Below, piece by piece: positions 1 to 6,922 of a DNA stretch of 6,922 bases. The position numbers and the translations under genes are program-made. The first letter of the stretch is position 1; each line of letters begins with the position of its first letter. Origin of the DNA: Pirellulales bacterium. GTDB taxonomy: Bacteria; Planctomycetota; Planctomycetia; Pirellulales; Thermoguttaceae. Where the stretch lies: NCBI GenBank assembly GCA_030642635.1, contig DAOWNK010000171.1, positions 1 to 6,922 of the forward strand, read 5' to 3'. Under the pieces are notes generated by a model. The model was not told where the DNA came from, searched no databases, and saw nothing but the letters and a program-made list of their open reading frames with translations.

Positions 1-113
1 AAGCCCTGCGCCAGCAGATTCTCCGAAACGAATTATCGACGATTACCCACATATGGTTGCTCCCACGAAAAATCATCGGCCTGGCCAAAAGCCTCATGGC
101 GTTGGCCACGTAG
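1..113 (+). CDS. 3' end of an unidentified upstream gene (partial)
   Basis: Reading from base 3, there is an open frame of 36 codons ending at TAG (111-113); the gene begins outside the window. The visible C-terminus has an amphipathic, basic and hydrophobic character (segment IWLLPRKIIGLAKSLMALAT at the very end), and the codons resemble those of the neighbouring genes. The family cannot be recognised from so short a tail. The frame overlaps the first part of an alternative upstream extension of the HD-domain gene in another frame; only one of the two can be coding, and this one looks more natural. Seen directly: the open frame and stop. Inferred: that it is a real gene end rather than chance. 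Confidence 0.42.
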   Translation, partial: ALRQQILRNELSTITHIWLLPRKIIGLAKSLMALAT

Positions 114-170
114 CAAAGTTCATTTCTCAGAAAGTGCAGTCCCCCTTTTCCATCTCCCCTTATTACACCT

Positions 171-197
171 TTACTGCAAATGGTTGTATGGTAAAAT
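171..197 (+). promoter_or_regulatory. possible promoter of the HD-domain gene
   Basis: In an AT-richer stretch before the ATG at 221 there is TTTACT (171-176) and TAAAAT (192-197), separated by 15 bases, a rather short spacer for a sigma-70 promoter. Transcription would begin near 204, about 15 bases before the preferred start codon. The drop in G+C here (about 160-220) is clear; the exact boxes are a guess. Confidence 0.25.
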
Positions 198-220
198 ATT
201 CGTCTAAAATATCCAACAAT

Positions 221-1552
<1,332 letters not shown>

Positions 1553-1574
1553 ATAGTGGTTCTCTCGTTTCTAG

Positions 1575-1633
1575 GCGAGCCGCGAGGTTCATCCCCGCGC
1601 AAGTGCAGCGCCGGGATAAACCCGGCGGCTCGC
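1575..1633. repeat. cloverleaf-like palindromic intergenic repeat
   Basis: The outer arms GCGAGCCGC (1575-1583) and GCGGCTCGC (1625-1633) are perfect complements. Inside are two hairpins: 1581-1587 with 1593-1599 (CGCGAGG/CCCCGCG, one A-C mismatch, loop TTCAT) and 1610-1615 with 1621-1626 (GCCGGG/CCCGGC, loop ATAAA). The inner stems share a few bases with the ends of the outer stem, so they compete at the junction. The size, symmetry and intergenic position resemble REP/BIME-type elements. From memory, similar palindromes with ATAAACCCGGCGGCTCGC occur in other planctomycete genomes, but this was not checked. Confidence 0.65.
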
Positions 1634-1702
1634 TGTTGACGCGGCGGCAATTCTGCCCTGGTTGCCTATTCTTCCTGCCTTTCCAGGAACCCTCCCGCAT
1701 CC

Positions 1703-1722
1703 GGGCATGTTGCCCTCATTTT
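1703..1722 (+). terminator. weak candidate terminator downstream of the HD-domain gene
   Basis: A perfect 5-bp stem GGGCA/TGCCC with loop TGT (1703-1715) is followed by TCATTTT. The stem is short and the T-tract interrupted, so this is a poor intrinsic terminator. It is also 150 bases past the HD stop codon; the larger palindrome at 1575-1633 could do the job instead. Confidence 0.2.
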
Positions 1723-1751
1723 CCGCAGGCTTTGCCTTTCTTACTCAACTA

Positions 1752-1784
1752 CCGTGACCGGCACGTCCGATACTACCGTCACGG
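1752..1784. promoter_or_regulatory. 7-bp inverted repeat upstream of the porin gene
   Basis: CCGTGAC (1752-1758) and GTCACGG (1778-1784) are perfect complements with 19 bases between them, lying 75 bases before the porin ATG. It could be an operator half-site pair or a hairpin in the leader. No regulator is encoded nearby, and the match could be chance. Confidence 0.2.
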
Positions 1785-1842
1785 CCTCAGCGCAATCTTT
1801 CCACGCAACAGGGTCGTGTAACTCCTCAATTCCGCATAGATC

Positions 1843-1852
1843 GAGGTGGAAG
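1843..1852 (+). promoter_or_regulatory. ribosome binding site that fixes the porin start
   Basis: The purine-rich run GAGGTGGAAG ends 6 bases before the ATG at 1859. It supports this start over the in-frame ATG at 1754, which would place 35 non-signal residues ahead of an otherwise perfect signal peptide. Confidence 0.55.
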
Positions 1853-1858
1853 AAAGCC

Positions 1859-3199
1859 ATGTCATACCGCGTAAGACTAATTCCGGCTGTTGTGATGTTG
1901 GTTCTGCTGACGGCAGCAAGTGCCTACGCCAAAGGTCTGCATTCGAACCTTGGGACCAACTACCACGGGGACATTGAAGATATGCAGTTGTTCGCCCCGG
2001 CCGAGGTCCGCCCGTACGGCAACGGGCCACAGCCGAAAGAGGGCTTCTTCTTCGTCTTCGACGGCCTGAGCTGGTCGATCTCCACACCGGAGGTGACCAC
2101 CGTCGGATTCCAGGGCCTTACGCGAAACGTGTATTACGGCCCGACGGATGCAGATATGATCGTCCAGGAAAACACGCTGGACACCGGATTGCTGCGCGCC
2201 GACTTCACCGAGGGCAACCGAATCGAGTTCGGACGGGTCGTCGACGGCCGCGGTTGGTTTTTGAGCGTGTACCAGTTGAAAAGTCAAACCCAAAACTTCT
2301 CGATCTCGGACGTCGATATGGTCTTCGTCGACGACGCATTCGGCCCTTCCGGTACAAAGCTGCTGGAAGGCTACGTCCCTGTGACAATGGGTTACGGTAC
2401 TAGTCCAGGCCCACCGTCATACAAGACTGTTGGAACCGGGATGGTGTACGATTACGATTACCCGGAGATCATCCGCGACCTACCGGTCACCTTCGACGAA
2501 GTCAGCATCCGCAACCGCGTGGAGACGTGGAGCGTGGAATGGATGTACCTGCACCGTTTGCGTCAGAACCGTCACGGCGGGATTTTCGAGCTGTTTTTCG
2601 GTGTGCGATACATGGCGTTCGACGACGAGTTCGACGTTCATGCAACCGGCGAGAGTCGATTTATCGTCGACGACCAAGGTTCACCAACCGGCCCGGGTAG
2701 CGTTTTGGCGAACAGTTGGTGGAACACCAAGGCCGAAAACCACATTGTCGGCCCGCAGATCGGCGCCAGATGGTTCAGGAAATCCGGCCGCTGGATGCTA
2801 TCCACCGAAGGACGCTTCTTTGCAGGATTTAACTCGCAGAATATCCGCCAGCACGGTGTATTCGGCACCCAACTTAACGATTCTTGGCCCGACGAATTCG
2901 AGTATCCTGGCCCGCCCGGAAACCCCTATGTGCCGCACACCATGTCCACTACTTCATTCGAGGATTCGGAGCACATCTCCGAGTGGAGCCCCGTGGCCGA
3001 ACTCCGGGCGGAAGCCCGATTCCAGATAACCCGCGCCGTCTCGCTCCGGGCAGGCTGGACGGGCATTTGGATGGACGGGATCGCCAGGGCATCGAATATG
3101 ATCAATTACGAAGTCGCCGCCATGGGTATCGCCGATCAGTTCAACCGGCAAGAAGTGTTCATGCACGGCTTGACGTTCGGTATTGATGTGAATCGGTGA
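1859..3199 (+). CDS. BBP7-family outer-membrane beta-barrel protein
   Basis: The 446-residue product begins with a classic Sec signal peptide: basic residues Arg4/Arg6, a hydrophobic core at about 7-20 and an Ala-Tyr-Ala cleavage site after residue 24. The mature part has alternating, aromatic-rich strands and matches what is known of the planctomycete BBP7 family (putative beta-barrel porin 7). Landmarks are ELFFGVRYMAFDDEF (about 243-257), a WWNTKAENHIVGPQIGARWF block followed by RWMLSTEGRFFAGFN (about 286-325), and the ending VFMHGLTFGIDVNR, whose last strand should insert in the outer membrane. The length is normal for the family. The preferred start has a ribosome binding site and gives a clean signal peptide. 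The gene is apparently monocistronic and converges on the acyl ligase fusion gene. A pore or structural role is inferred; the substrate is unknown. Confidence 0.85.
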   Translation: MSYRVRLIPAVVMLVLLTAASAYAKGLHSNLGTNYHGDIEDMQLFAPAEVRPYGNGPQPKEGFFFVFDGLSWSISTPEVTTVGFQGLTRNVYYGPTDADMIVQENTLDTGLLRADFTEGNRIEFGRVVDGRGWFLSVYQLKSQTQNFSISDVDMVFVDDAFGPSGTKLLEGYVPVTMGYGTSPGPPSYKTVGTGMVYDYDYPEIIRDLPVTFDEVSIRNRVETWSVEWMYLHRLRQNRHGGIFELFFGVRYMAFDDEFDVHATGESRFIVDDQGSPTGPGSVLANSWWNTKAENHIVGPQIGARWFRKSGRWMLSTEGRFFAGFNSQNIRQHGVFGTQLNDSWPDEFEYPGPPGNPYVPHTMSTTSFEDSEHISEWSPVAELRAEARFQITRAVSLRAGWTGIWMDGIARASNMINYEVAAMGIADQFNRQEVFMHGLTFGIDVNR

Positions 3200-3209
3200 G
3201 ACATCGAAT

Positions 3210-3277
3210 ATAAAGCCGCGACCGGTGGTCGCGCCAAAGCCGACAATACATGGCGCGACCACCGGTCGCGGCTTTAT
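3210..3277. terminator. perfect 27-bp inverted repeat, probable two-way terminator
   Basis: Positions 3210-3236 and 3251-3277 are exact reverse complements, with a 14-base spacer (3237-3250). Each arm also contains its own palindrome, GCGACC-GGT-GGTCGC, so a cross-shaped fold is possible. It begins 10 bases after the porin stop codon, and its right arm contains the TAA stop (3274-3276) of the minus-strand fusion gene. A hairpin this strong between convergent genes should stop RNA polymerase from either side, although the following T-tracts are short (CTTTAT on both strands). Alternatively it is a mobile REP-like palindrome that landed at the gene ends. Confidence 0.7.
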
Positions 3278-6200
3278 GAGTCATATTGCCGAAGTTCCTC
3301 TACCATAGTATCCACCGTGTAGCGAATCTGCTGCTCGGTGTGCAGCGAGTTGATGAAGTACCGCATTCGTGCGGCGCTTTCCTCTACGGCTGGATGCAGG
3401 ATCGGCTTTACGTTCACGCCTCGTGTGAACATCGCGTTGGCAAGTTCCAGACAGCGCATTGAATTTCCAAGGATTACCGGCACCACGGGCGTATCGTTGC
3501 TCATGCCCGTATTAAGGCCGTGCTGCTTGCACAGTTTCAGGAACAGCCGGCTGCGGTCGCGAAGCTGTGAGACCCGCTGGGGTTCTGCTTCCAGCAGTTT
3601 CAATGCAGCCAGCGCAGCAGCGGTGTTGGCCGGCGAGATACCGGTGGCGAAGACGAACCCCGGCGCCGTGTACTTCAGGTATTGCACCAGGTCTTTGCAC
3701 CCGGCGATGAATCCGCCGCCGCTGCCCAGCGTCTTGCTGATGGTTCCCATCACTATCTCGACTTCGTCGGCGGGCACGTCGAAGTGCTCGCACAGCCCAC
3801 GGCCGGTTTTGCCCATTATTCCAAGCGAGTGTGCCTCGTCGACCATCAGCATTGCTTTGTGGCGGTTTTTGACCTCGACGAACTTCGGCAACTCGGGGAA
3901 ATCGCCGTCCATGCTGTAGACACCCTCGATGACGATTATCACGCGGCGGTACTCGTGCCGGTACAGACGCAGCAACTCGTCGGCAGCCTGCCAGTCGTTG
4001 TGCGCAAACGGTCGCCGTCGTGCGCCGGAGAGGATGCTCCCCTGAATGATGCTGTTGTGAGCCAAAGCGTCGTGCAGAATCAAATCGCTGGGACCGAGCA
4101 GGTGACCGATTACCGTCTCGTTGGTGGCCTGGCCGGACGGGAATACTATGGAGTCCTCGGCGCCAAGGAACTCGGCGATCGCCCGCTCCAACTCGACGTG
4201 TAATTGGTTTTCGCCGGAGACCAGCCGGCTGGCGCCGACGCTGGTGCCGTACCTATCGACTGCCTCCTTGGCGGCCCTGGTTACCACCGGATCGCCCGAC
4301 AACCCGAGGTAGTTGAAACTTGAAAAGTTTATCAATTCCCGGCCGTCGACCGTTGTGAGATTGTTCATCACGCCGTCGTGCACGGTGAAAAACGGATTAC
4401 TCAACCCCGACGTTTCGGCAAATGCAAGCGTCTGCTTCAGTTGTGTAATCTCTGGAAACTGCTCAAATCGGTAATGTGCCGGTGGGACCTCGAAGTCGGC
4501 CGGGCGGGTTGACTTCTCGCGCGGCTCGGTGCCGAGGTATTTTTCAACCACCTCGATAAGATGCCTTGCCGTGTGCAGGTCGGGGAAGATTTCCTCGGGC
4601 AAGCGGCCGCCGAAGCGTTCTTCCAATGATGCGAGTATCTCCATGCGTTCGAGTGAATCCAGCCCGGTCTCGACAATCGAGTCGTCGAGCGTCAACCCGG
4701 CTGCACGCTCCTTGGCCACACGACGAATCTCCTCAAATACTACTTCGGTGGTTTTTTCCCCGATCGCTGTATTGGATGGCCGGGACAAGGAGTCGGGTGT
4801 CTGAGGCAAAGCGTCGTGTGGCCGGGGCAAAGCGAAGCGGTGCCCCGGAACTGCTGGGGCATCGCCTTCGGCTCTGCCACCAGCCACACGGGAAAGCGAA
4901 CCTTCTTTGCCTGCCGGTTCCTGCACGTCGCCGGTCGTCCATCGTCCGACCACCTCAAGCGTATCGCCGAGGTATCCGTTGCGGCAGGCATGGCGCTGGA
5001 TTTTTCCACTTGAGGTTTTGGGAATGCTGCCGGCCTTAAGCAGCACGACGGCATCGAGCATCAGATCGTGTTCGGCGGCAACTCGTCGACGGATTGCCTC
5101 AAATATTGCTCGCTGGTCGGCTGTTTTGTGCCGTTGCACCTCCTGGACCACGACGAGTTGTTCCCGGCCGTCCAGCTCTGCGGTAAATGCCGCCCCGCAG
5201 CCGACGCGCAGCCGATCGTGTGACTGTTGAACAGTTTGCTCAACGTCTTGCGGGTAATAGTTTACACCATGCACAATGATCAAGTCCTTGATACGCCCTG
5301 TGACGAATAACTCGCCGTTTTGCACAAAGCCGAGATCGCCGGTTCGCAGGAAGTGTCCCTCGCCTGAGCCGCTCAGCCTCGCGCGGAATGTGGTCTCAGT
5401 CAGTTCCGGCTGGCGCCAATAGCCTTGTGCCACGGACGGTCCGCTTACCCAGATTTCACCCACCTTGCCGTCTGGGTATTTTTGTCTGGTTTCCGGATCG
5501 GCGATGACGAATTTCTGATCGGACAGGCTCTCGCCGCAACCGACCAGCGTGCAGGCCCCGTTGCTGTTCGGTTCGGCGTTTACCGCTCGGCCTTCACCCA
5601 ACGTCGCCGCATCGAACGATTGGATCACCGGCGGTCGGTAGGCGTAACCTCCTGAAACAAGAAGCGTGGCCTCTGCCAGCCCGAAACAGGGATAAAATGC
5701 CTCGCGGCGGAAACCGCACGGACCGAACGCCTCGGCGAACGCCTCCAGCGTTGCGGCACAGACCGGCTCGGCGCCGTTGAACGCCACGGTCCAACTGCTC
5801 AGGTCGAGCGTTTTGCGCTGCTCAGACGTGATCTTGCGCACGCACAGGTCGTAGGCGAAATCGGGACCGCCGCTGGTCGTGCCGCCGAACCTCGAGATTG
5901 CCGACAGCCAACGATACGGCTTCTGCAAAAACGACATCGGCGAGAGCAGGATGTTCGGCCGACCAAGGTACAGCGGCTGCAATATCCCGCCGATAAGTCC
6001 CATGTCGTGGTAACTGGGCAACCAAAACACCCCGGAGCCACTGCGGGTGTGCTCGAAGGCGTATGCAATCAGCGCCGAGTTGTGCACCAGGTTGGCATGG
6101 TTTAGCATTACGCCCTTCGGCGTGCCGGTCGAGCCGGAGGTATACTGCAAGAATGCCAACGTGTCGCCGTGCACGTCCGGCATCTCCCAGCGGCCGTCCA

Positions 6201-6672
6201 TCCCCTCCGGGCAATGGCACGTGGCCAGCCATGTAAGCTCCTTCAAGTGCGGCGTCTCGTCGATAAACGGCTCGACACGTTTCAGCACCACGTCGGTCGT
6301 CAGCGCTACTTTCGCCTCGGCGTCGTCGGCGATGGCCTGAATCCGCTCCATCGAACGGTTGCGCCGCGGTGGATAAACCGGCACTGCCACCACGGCGGCG
6401 TAAAGACATCCGAAGAACGCGGCGATGAACTCCAACCCGGCCGGATACAGCAACAACGCCCGCTCGCCAACCAGGTCCAGCGATTCCAGCCATGCGCCGA
6501 TCGCACGGGCCTGGCGATCCAGCTCCTCATAGGTCATGTGCACCTGCTGGTTCTCGCCGTCGATCAGGTATGTAAAGGCAATGTCTTTCGGCTGGCAGCG
6601 CGCACGGTGGCGCAGCATCTCGACCAGGTTGGATGGGCCGAAAAACGTTCCTGGAAGGTGATCTAAGTGCAC
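3274..6672 (-). CDS. fatty acyl-AMP ligase / acyl carrier protein / alpha-oxoamine synthase fusion
   Basis: A 1132-residue cytoplasmic three-domain enzyme. Residues 1-575 form a fatty acyl-AMP ligase: YTSGSTGTPKG (177-187) binds ATP phosphates, LPSYHDMGLIGG (218-229) and FGLAEAT (Glu334) are FAAL-like, Asp446 in LRTGDLGF binds ribose, GRIKDLIIVHGVNYYPQDVE (459-478) is the hinge region, and Lys557 in PKTSSGK is the adenylation lysine. The stretch about 350-378 fits the insertion separating FAALs from CoA ligases. A Pro-rich linker (576-638) leads to a carrier domain (640-715) with Ser673 in GLDSL as phosphopantetheine site. Residues 740-1132 are a PLP-dependent alpha-oxoamine synthase (KAPA synthase/serine palmitoyltransferase fold): GTSVGASRLVSG (809-820), His872 stacking on PLP, Asp945 and His948 in DEAHS, Lys980 in TISKTLGSGGG forming the Schiff base, and Arg1104 probably holding the amino acid carboxylate. 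Predicted reaction: fatty acid + ATP to acyl-AMP, to acyl-ACP, then decarboxylative condensation with an amino acid to an alpha-amino ketone. The start is GTG at 6672; an in-frame TGA lies 10 codons upstream. No Shine-Dalgarno is seen. Amino acid (Ser, Gly or Ala) unknown. Confidence 0.9.
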   Translation of the reverse strand: MHLDHLPGTFFGPSNLVEMLRHRARCQPKDIAFTYLIDGENQQVHMTYEELDRQARAIGAWLESLDLVGERALLLYPAGLEFIAAFFGCLYAAVVAVPVYPPRRNRSMERIQAIADDAEAKVALTTDVVLKRVEPFIDETPHLKELTWLATCHCPEGMDGRWEMPDVHGDTLAFLQYTSGSTGTPKGVMLNHANLVHNSALIAYAFEHTRSGSGVFWLPSYHDMGLIGGILQPLYLGRPNILLSPMSFLQKPYRWLSAISRFGGTTSGGPDFAYDLCVRKITSEQRKTLDLSSWTVAFNGAEPVCAATLEAFAEAFGPCGFRREAFYPCFGLAEATLLVSGGYAYRPPVIQSFDAATLGEGRAVNAEPNSNGACTLVGCGESLSDQKFVIADPETRQKYPDGKVGEIWVSGPSVAQGYWRQPELTETTFRARLSGSGEGHFLRTGDLGFVQNGELFVTGRIKDLIIVHGVNYYPQDVEQTVQQSHDRLRVGCGAAFTAELDGREQLVVVQEVQRHKTADQRAIFEAIRRRVAAEHDLMLDAVVLLKAGSIPKTSSGKIQRHACRNGYLGDTLEVVGRWTTGDVQEPAGKEGSLSRVAGGRAEGDAPAVPGHRFALPRPHDALPQTPDSLSRPSNTAIGEKTTEVVFEEIRRVAKERAAGLTLDDSIVETGLDSLERMEILASLEERFGGRLPEEIFPDLHTARHLIEVVEKYLGTEPREKSTRPADFEVPPAHYRFEQFPEITQLKQTLAFAETSGLSNPFFTVHDGVMNNLTTVDGRELINFSSFNYLGLSGDPVVTRAAKEAVDRYGTSVGASRLVSGENQLHVELERAIAEFLGAEDSIVFPSGQATNETVIGHLLGPSDLILHDALAHNSIIQGSILSGARRRPFAHNDWQAADELLRLYRHEYRRVIIVIEGVYSMDGDFPELPKFVEVKNRHKAMLMVDEAHSLGIMGKTGRGLCEHFDVPADEVEIVMGTISKTLGSGGGFIAGCKDLVQYLKYTAPGFVFATGISPANTAAALAALKLLEAEPQRVSQLRDRSRLFLKLCKQHGLNTGMSNDTPVVPVILGNSMRCLELANAMFTRGVNVKPILHPAVEESAARMRYFINSLHTEQQIRYTVDTMVEELRQYDS
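4776..4861. repeat. degenerate tandem/palindromic repeat inside the fusion gene linker
   Basis: On the plus strand the motif GGCCGGG(G/A)CAA recurs (GGCCGGGACAA at 4778-4788; GGCCGGGGCAA at 4820-4830), and the related GGCAAAGCG at 4805-4813 recurs at 4827-4835, giving imperfect units of about 20-24 bases. GGGGCA (4824-4829), TGCCCC (4841-4846) and GGGGCA (4856-4861) form two mutually exclusive perfect 6-bp hairpins that share the middle arm. The region encodes linker residues about 604-633 of the fusion protein, rich in Pro, Arg and Asp (ALPRPHDALPQ), between the ligase and carrier domains. It keeps the reading frame. It looks like an intergenic-type repeat that settled in a tolerant linker. 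Confidence 0.5.
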
Positions 6673-6717
6673 GACTTGCTGGACTTTCGATGTAAGGCCT
6701 CAATTTGTAAACCGTTT

Positions 6718-6746
6718 ATTCTATACTTTTAAGAAAAACATTGCAA
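6718..6746 (-). promoter_or_regulatory. sigma-70-like promoter of the fusion gene
   Basis: On the minus strand TTGCAA (6746-6741, 4 of 6 consensus bases) is followed after exactly 17 bases by TAGAAT (6723-6718, 5 of 6 consensus bases), in the only AT-rich stretch upstream of the gene. Transcription would begin near 6711, giving a leader of about 40 bases before the GTG start. TTGCAA is itself palindromic. No operator was recognised. Confidence 0.5.
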
Positions 6747-6797
6747 TTACTCTCATCCTGCGGAAATAGACGAAAAACCACTAGCCCGCATTTCTCA

Positions 6798-6922
6798 GTG
6801 TGCCGTGTAAAGGCGGCGATTTTCAGTGGGTGCGAATCCCACCCGGCAACTTGTTGCTCCAGCCGGTAGCACTTGGAGCAGTGGAAGGAGGTAACGACTT
6901 CTGCTGAAGCACTTCAAGAAAA
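6798..6922 (+). mobile_element. probable 5' end of a group II intron (continues past the window)
   Basis: The stretch begins GTGTGCC, matching the group II intron 5' consensus GUGYG, and then folds into a chain of helices without a usable reading frame. GCCG/CGGC (6803-6818) is followed by GTGGG/CCCAC around TGCGAAT (6826-6842), CCGGC/GCCGG (6844-6867), TGCTCCA/TGGAGCA (6855-6881, competing with the previous helix) and a 9-bp helix CAGTGGAAG/CTTCTGCTG with two G-U pairs around the loop GAGGTAACGA (6880-6907). The order GUGUG, then a GGGUGNNANUCCC hairpin, then CAGCCGGUAGC resembles domain I of bacterial group II introns as recalled. Domain V and the reverse transcriptase gene would lie beyond the right edge. 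A riboswitch-like or other structured RNA is the main alternative. Confidence 0.55.

Larger units (their letters stand above)
1553..1858. other. non-coding intergenic region with several hairpins
   Basis: About 300 bases between the HD-domain gene and the porin gene. A short open frame across it (1549-1821, +) has no recognisable protein features and runs through palindromes, so it is not called. The region contains a cloverleaf-like repeat (1575-1633), a 6-bp hairpin TTCCTG/CAGGAA (1672-1689), a short hairpin GGGCA/TGCCC (1703-1715) and a 7-bp inverted repeat (1752-1784). No convincing -35/-10 pair was found for the porin gene, although its promoter should be here. Confidence 0.7.

Noticed and set aside
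5822..6493. 223-residue minus-strand open frame inside the ligase domain
   Set aside because: It is a shifted-frame shadow of the acyl-AMP ligase: Arg/Gly-rich composition and no domain, while the true frame holds all ligase motifs.
6826..6850. Resemblance of GGTGCGAATCCC to a cobalamin riboswitch core
   Set aside because: The short match lacks the following conserved B12-box bases (CCCGCCACTGT-like), and the fold before and after it fits a group II intron better; no cobalamin gene is seen in the window.

Overview
The window looks like chromosomal DNA of a planctomycete, probably from the Pirellulales/Rhodopirellula side of the phylum. The best marker is a BBP7-type outer-membrane beta-barrel protein, a family essentially confined to and expanded in planctomycetes. 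The moderately G+C-rich coding sequence, the scarcity of Shine-Dalgarno sites and the palindromic repeats between (and even within) genes agree with this. The assignment is made from recalled family features, not from a database search.

Layout, left to right. Positions 1-113 hold what looks like the 3' end of an upstream plus-strand gene. Next is an HD-domain phosphohydrolase of the SAMHD1-like dNTPase superfamily (221-1552, +), followed by a roughly 300-base intergenic stretch with a cloverleaf-like palindromic repeat and smaller hairpins. The BBP7 porin-like protein follows (1859-3199, +). It converges on the largest gene, a 1132-residue fusion protein on the minus strand (3274-6672, -). 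Between these two convergent genes lies a perfect 27-bp inverted repeat that contains the stop codon of the fusion gene and probably ends transcription from both sides. Upstream of the fusion gene is a good sigma-70-like promoter (-35 at 6741-6746, -10 at 6718-6723, minus strand). The window ends in a dense run of RNA helices starting with GTGTG at 6798, most likely the 5' end of a group II intron that continues beyond the window.

The gene of most biochemical interest is the fusion protein: fatty acyl-AMP ligase, then acyl carrier protein, then alpha-oxoamine synthase. All three parts keep their key residues. The polypeptide could activate a free fatty acid as acyl-adenylate, load it on its own carrier domain and condense it with an amino acid by PLP chemistry, releasing CO2 and an alpha-amino ketone. 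That is a self-contained, CoA-independent version of the first step of sphingoid-base synthesis, or of aminoketone release in prodigiosin and polyketide pathways. The amino acid and acyl chain cannot be read from the sequence. No partner genes for this pathway are visible; the neighbours (HD hydrolase, porin) look unrelated and the fusion gene appears to be transcribed alone.
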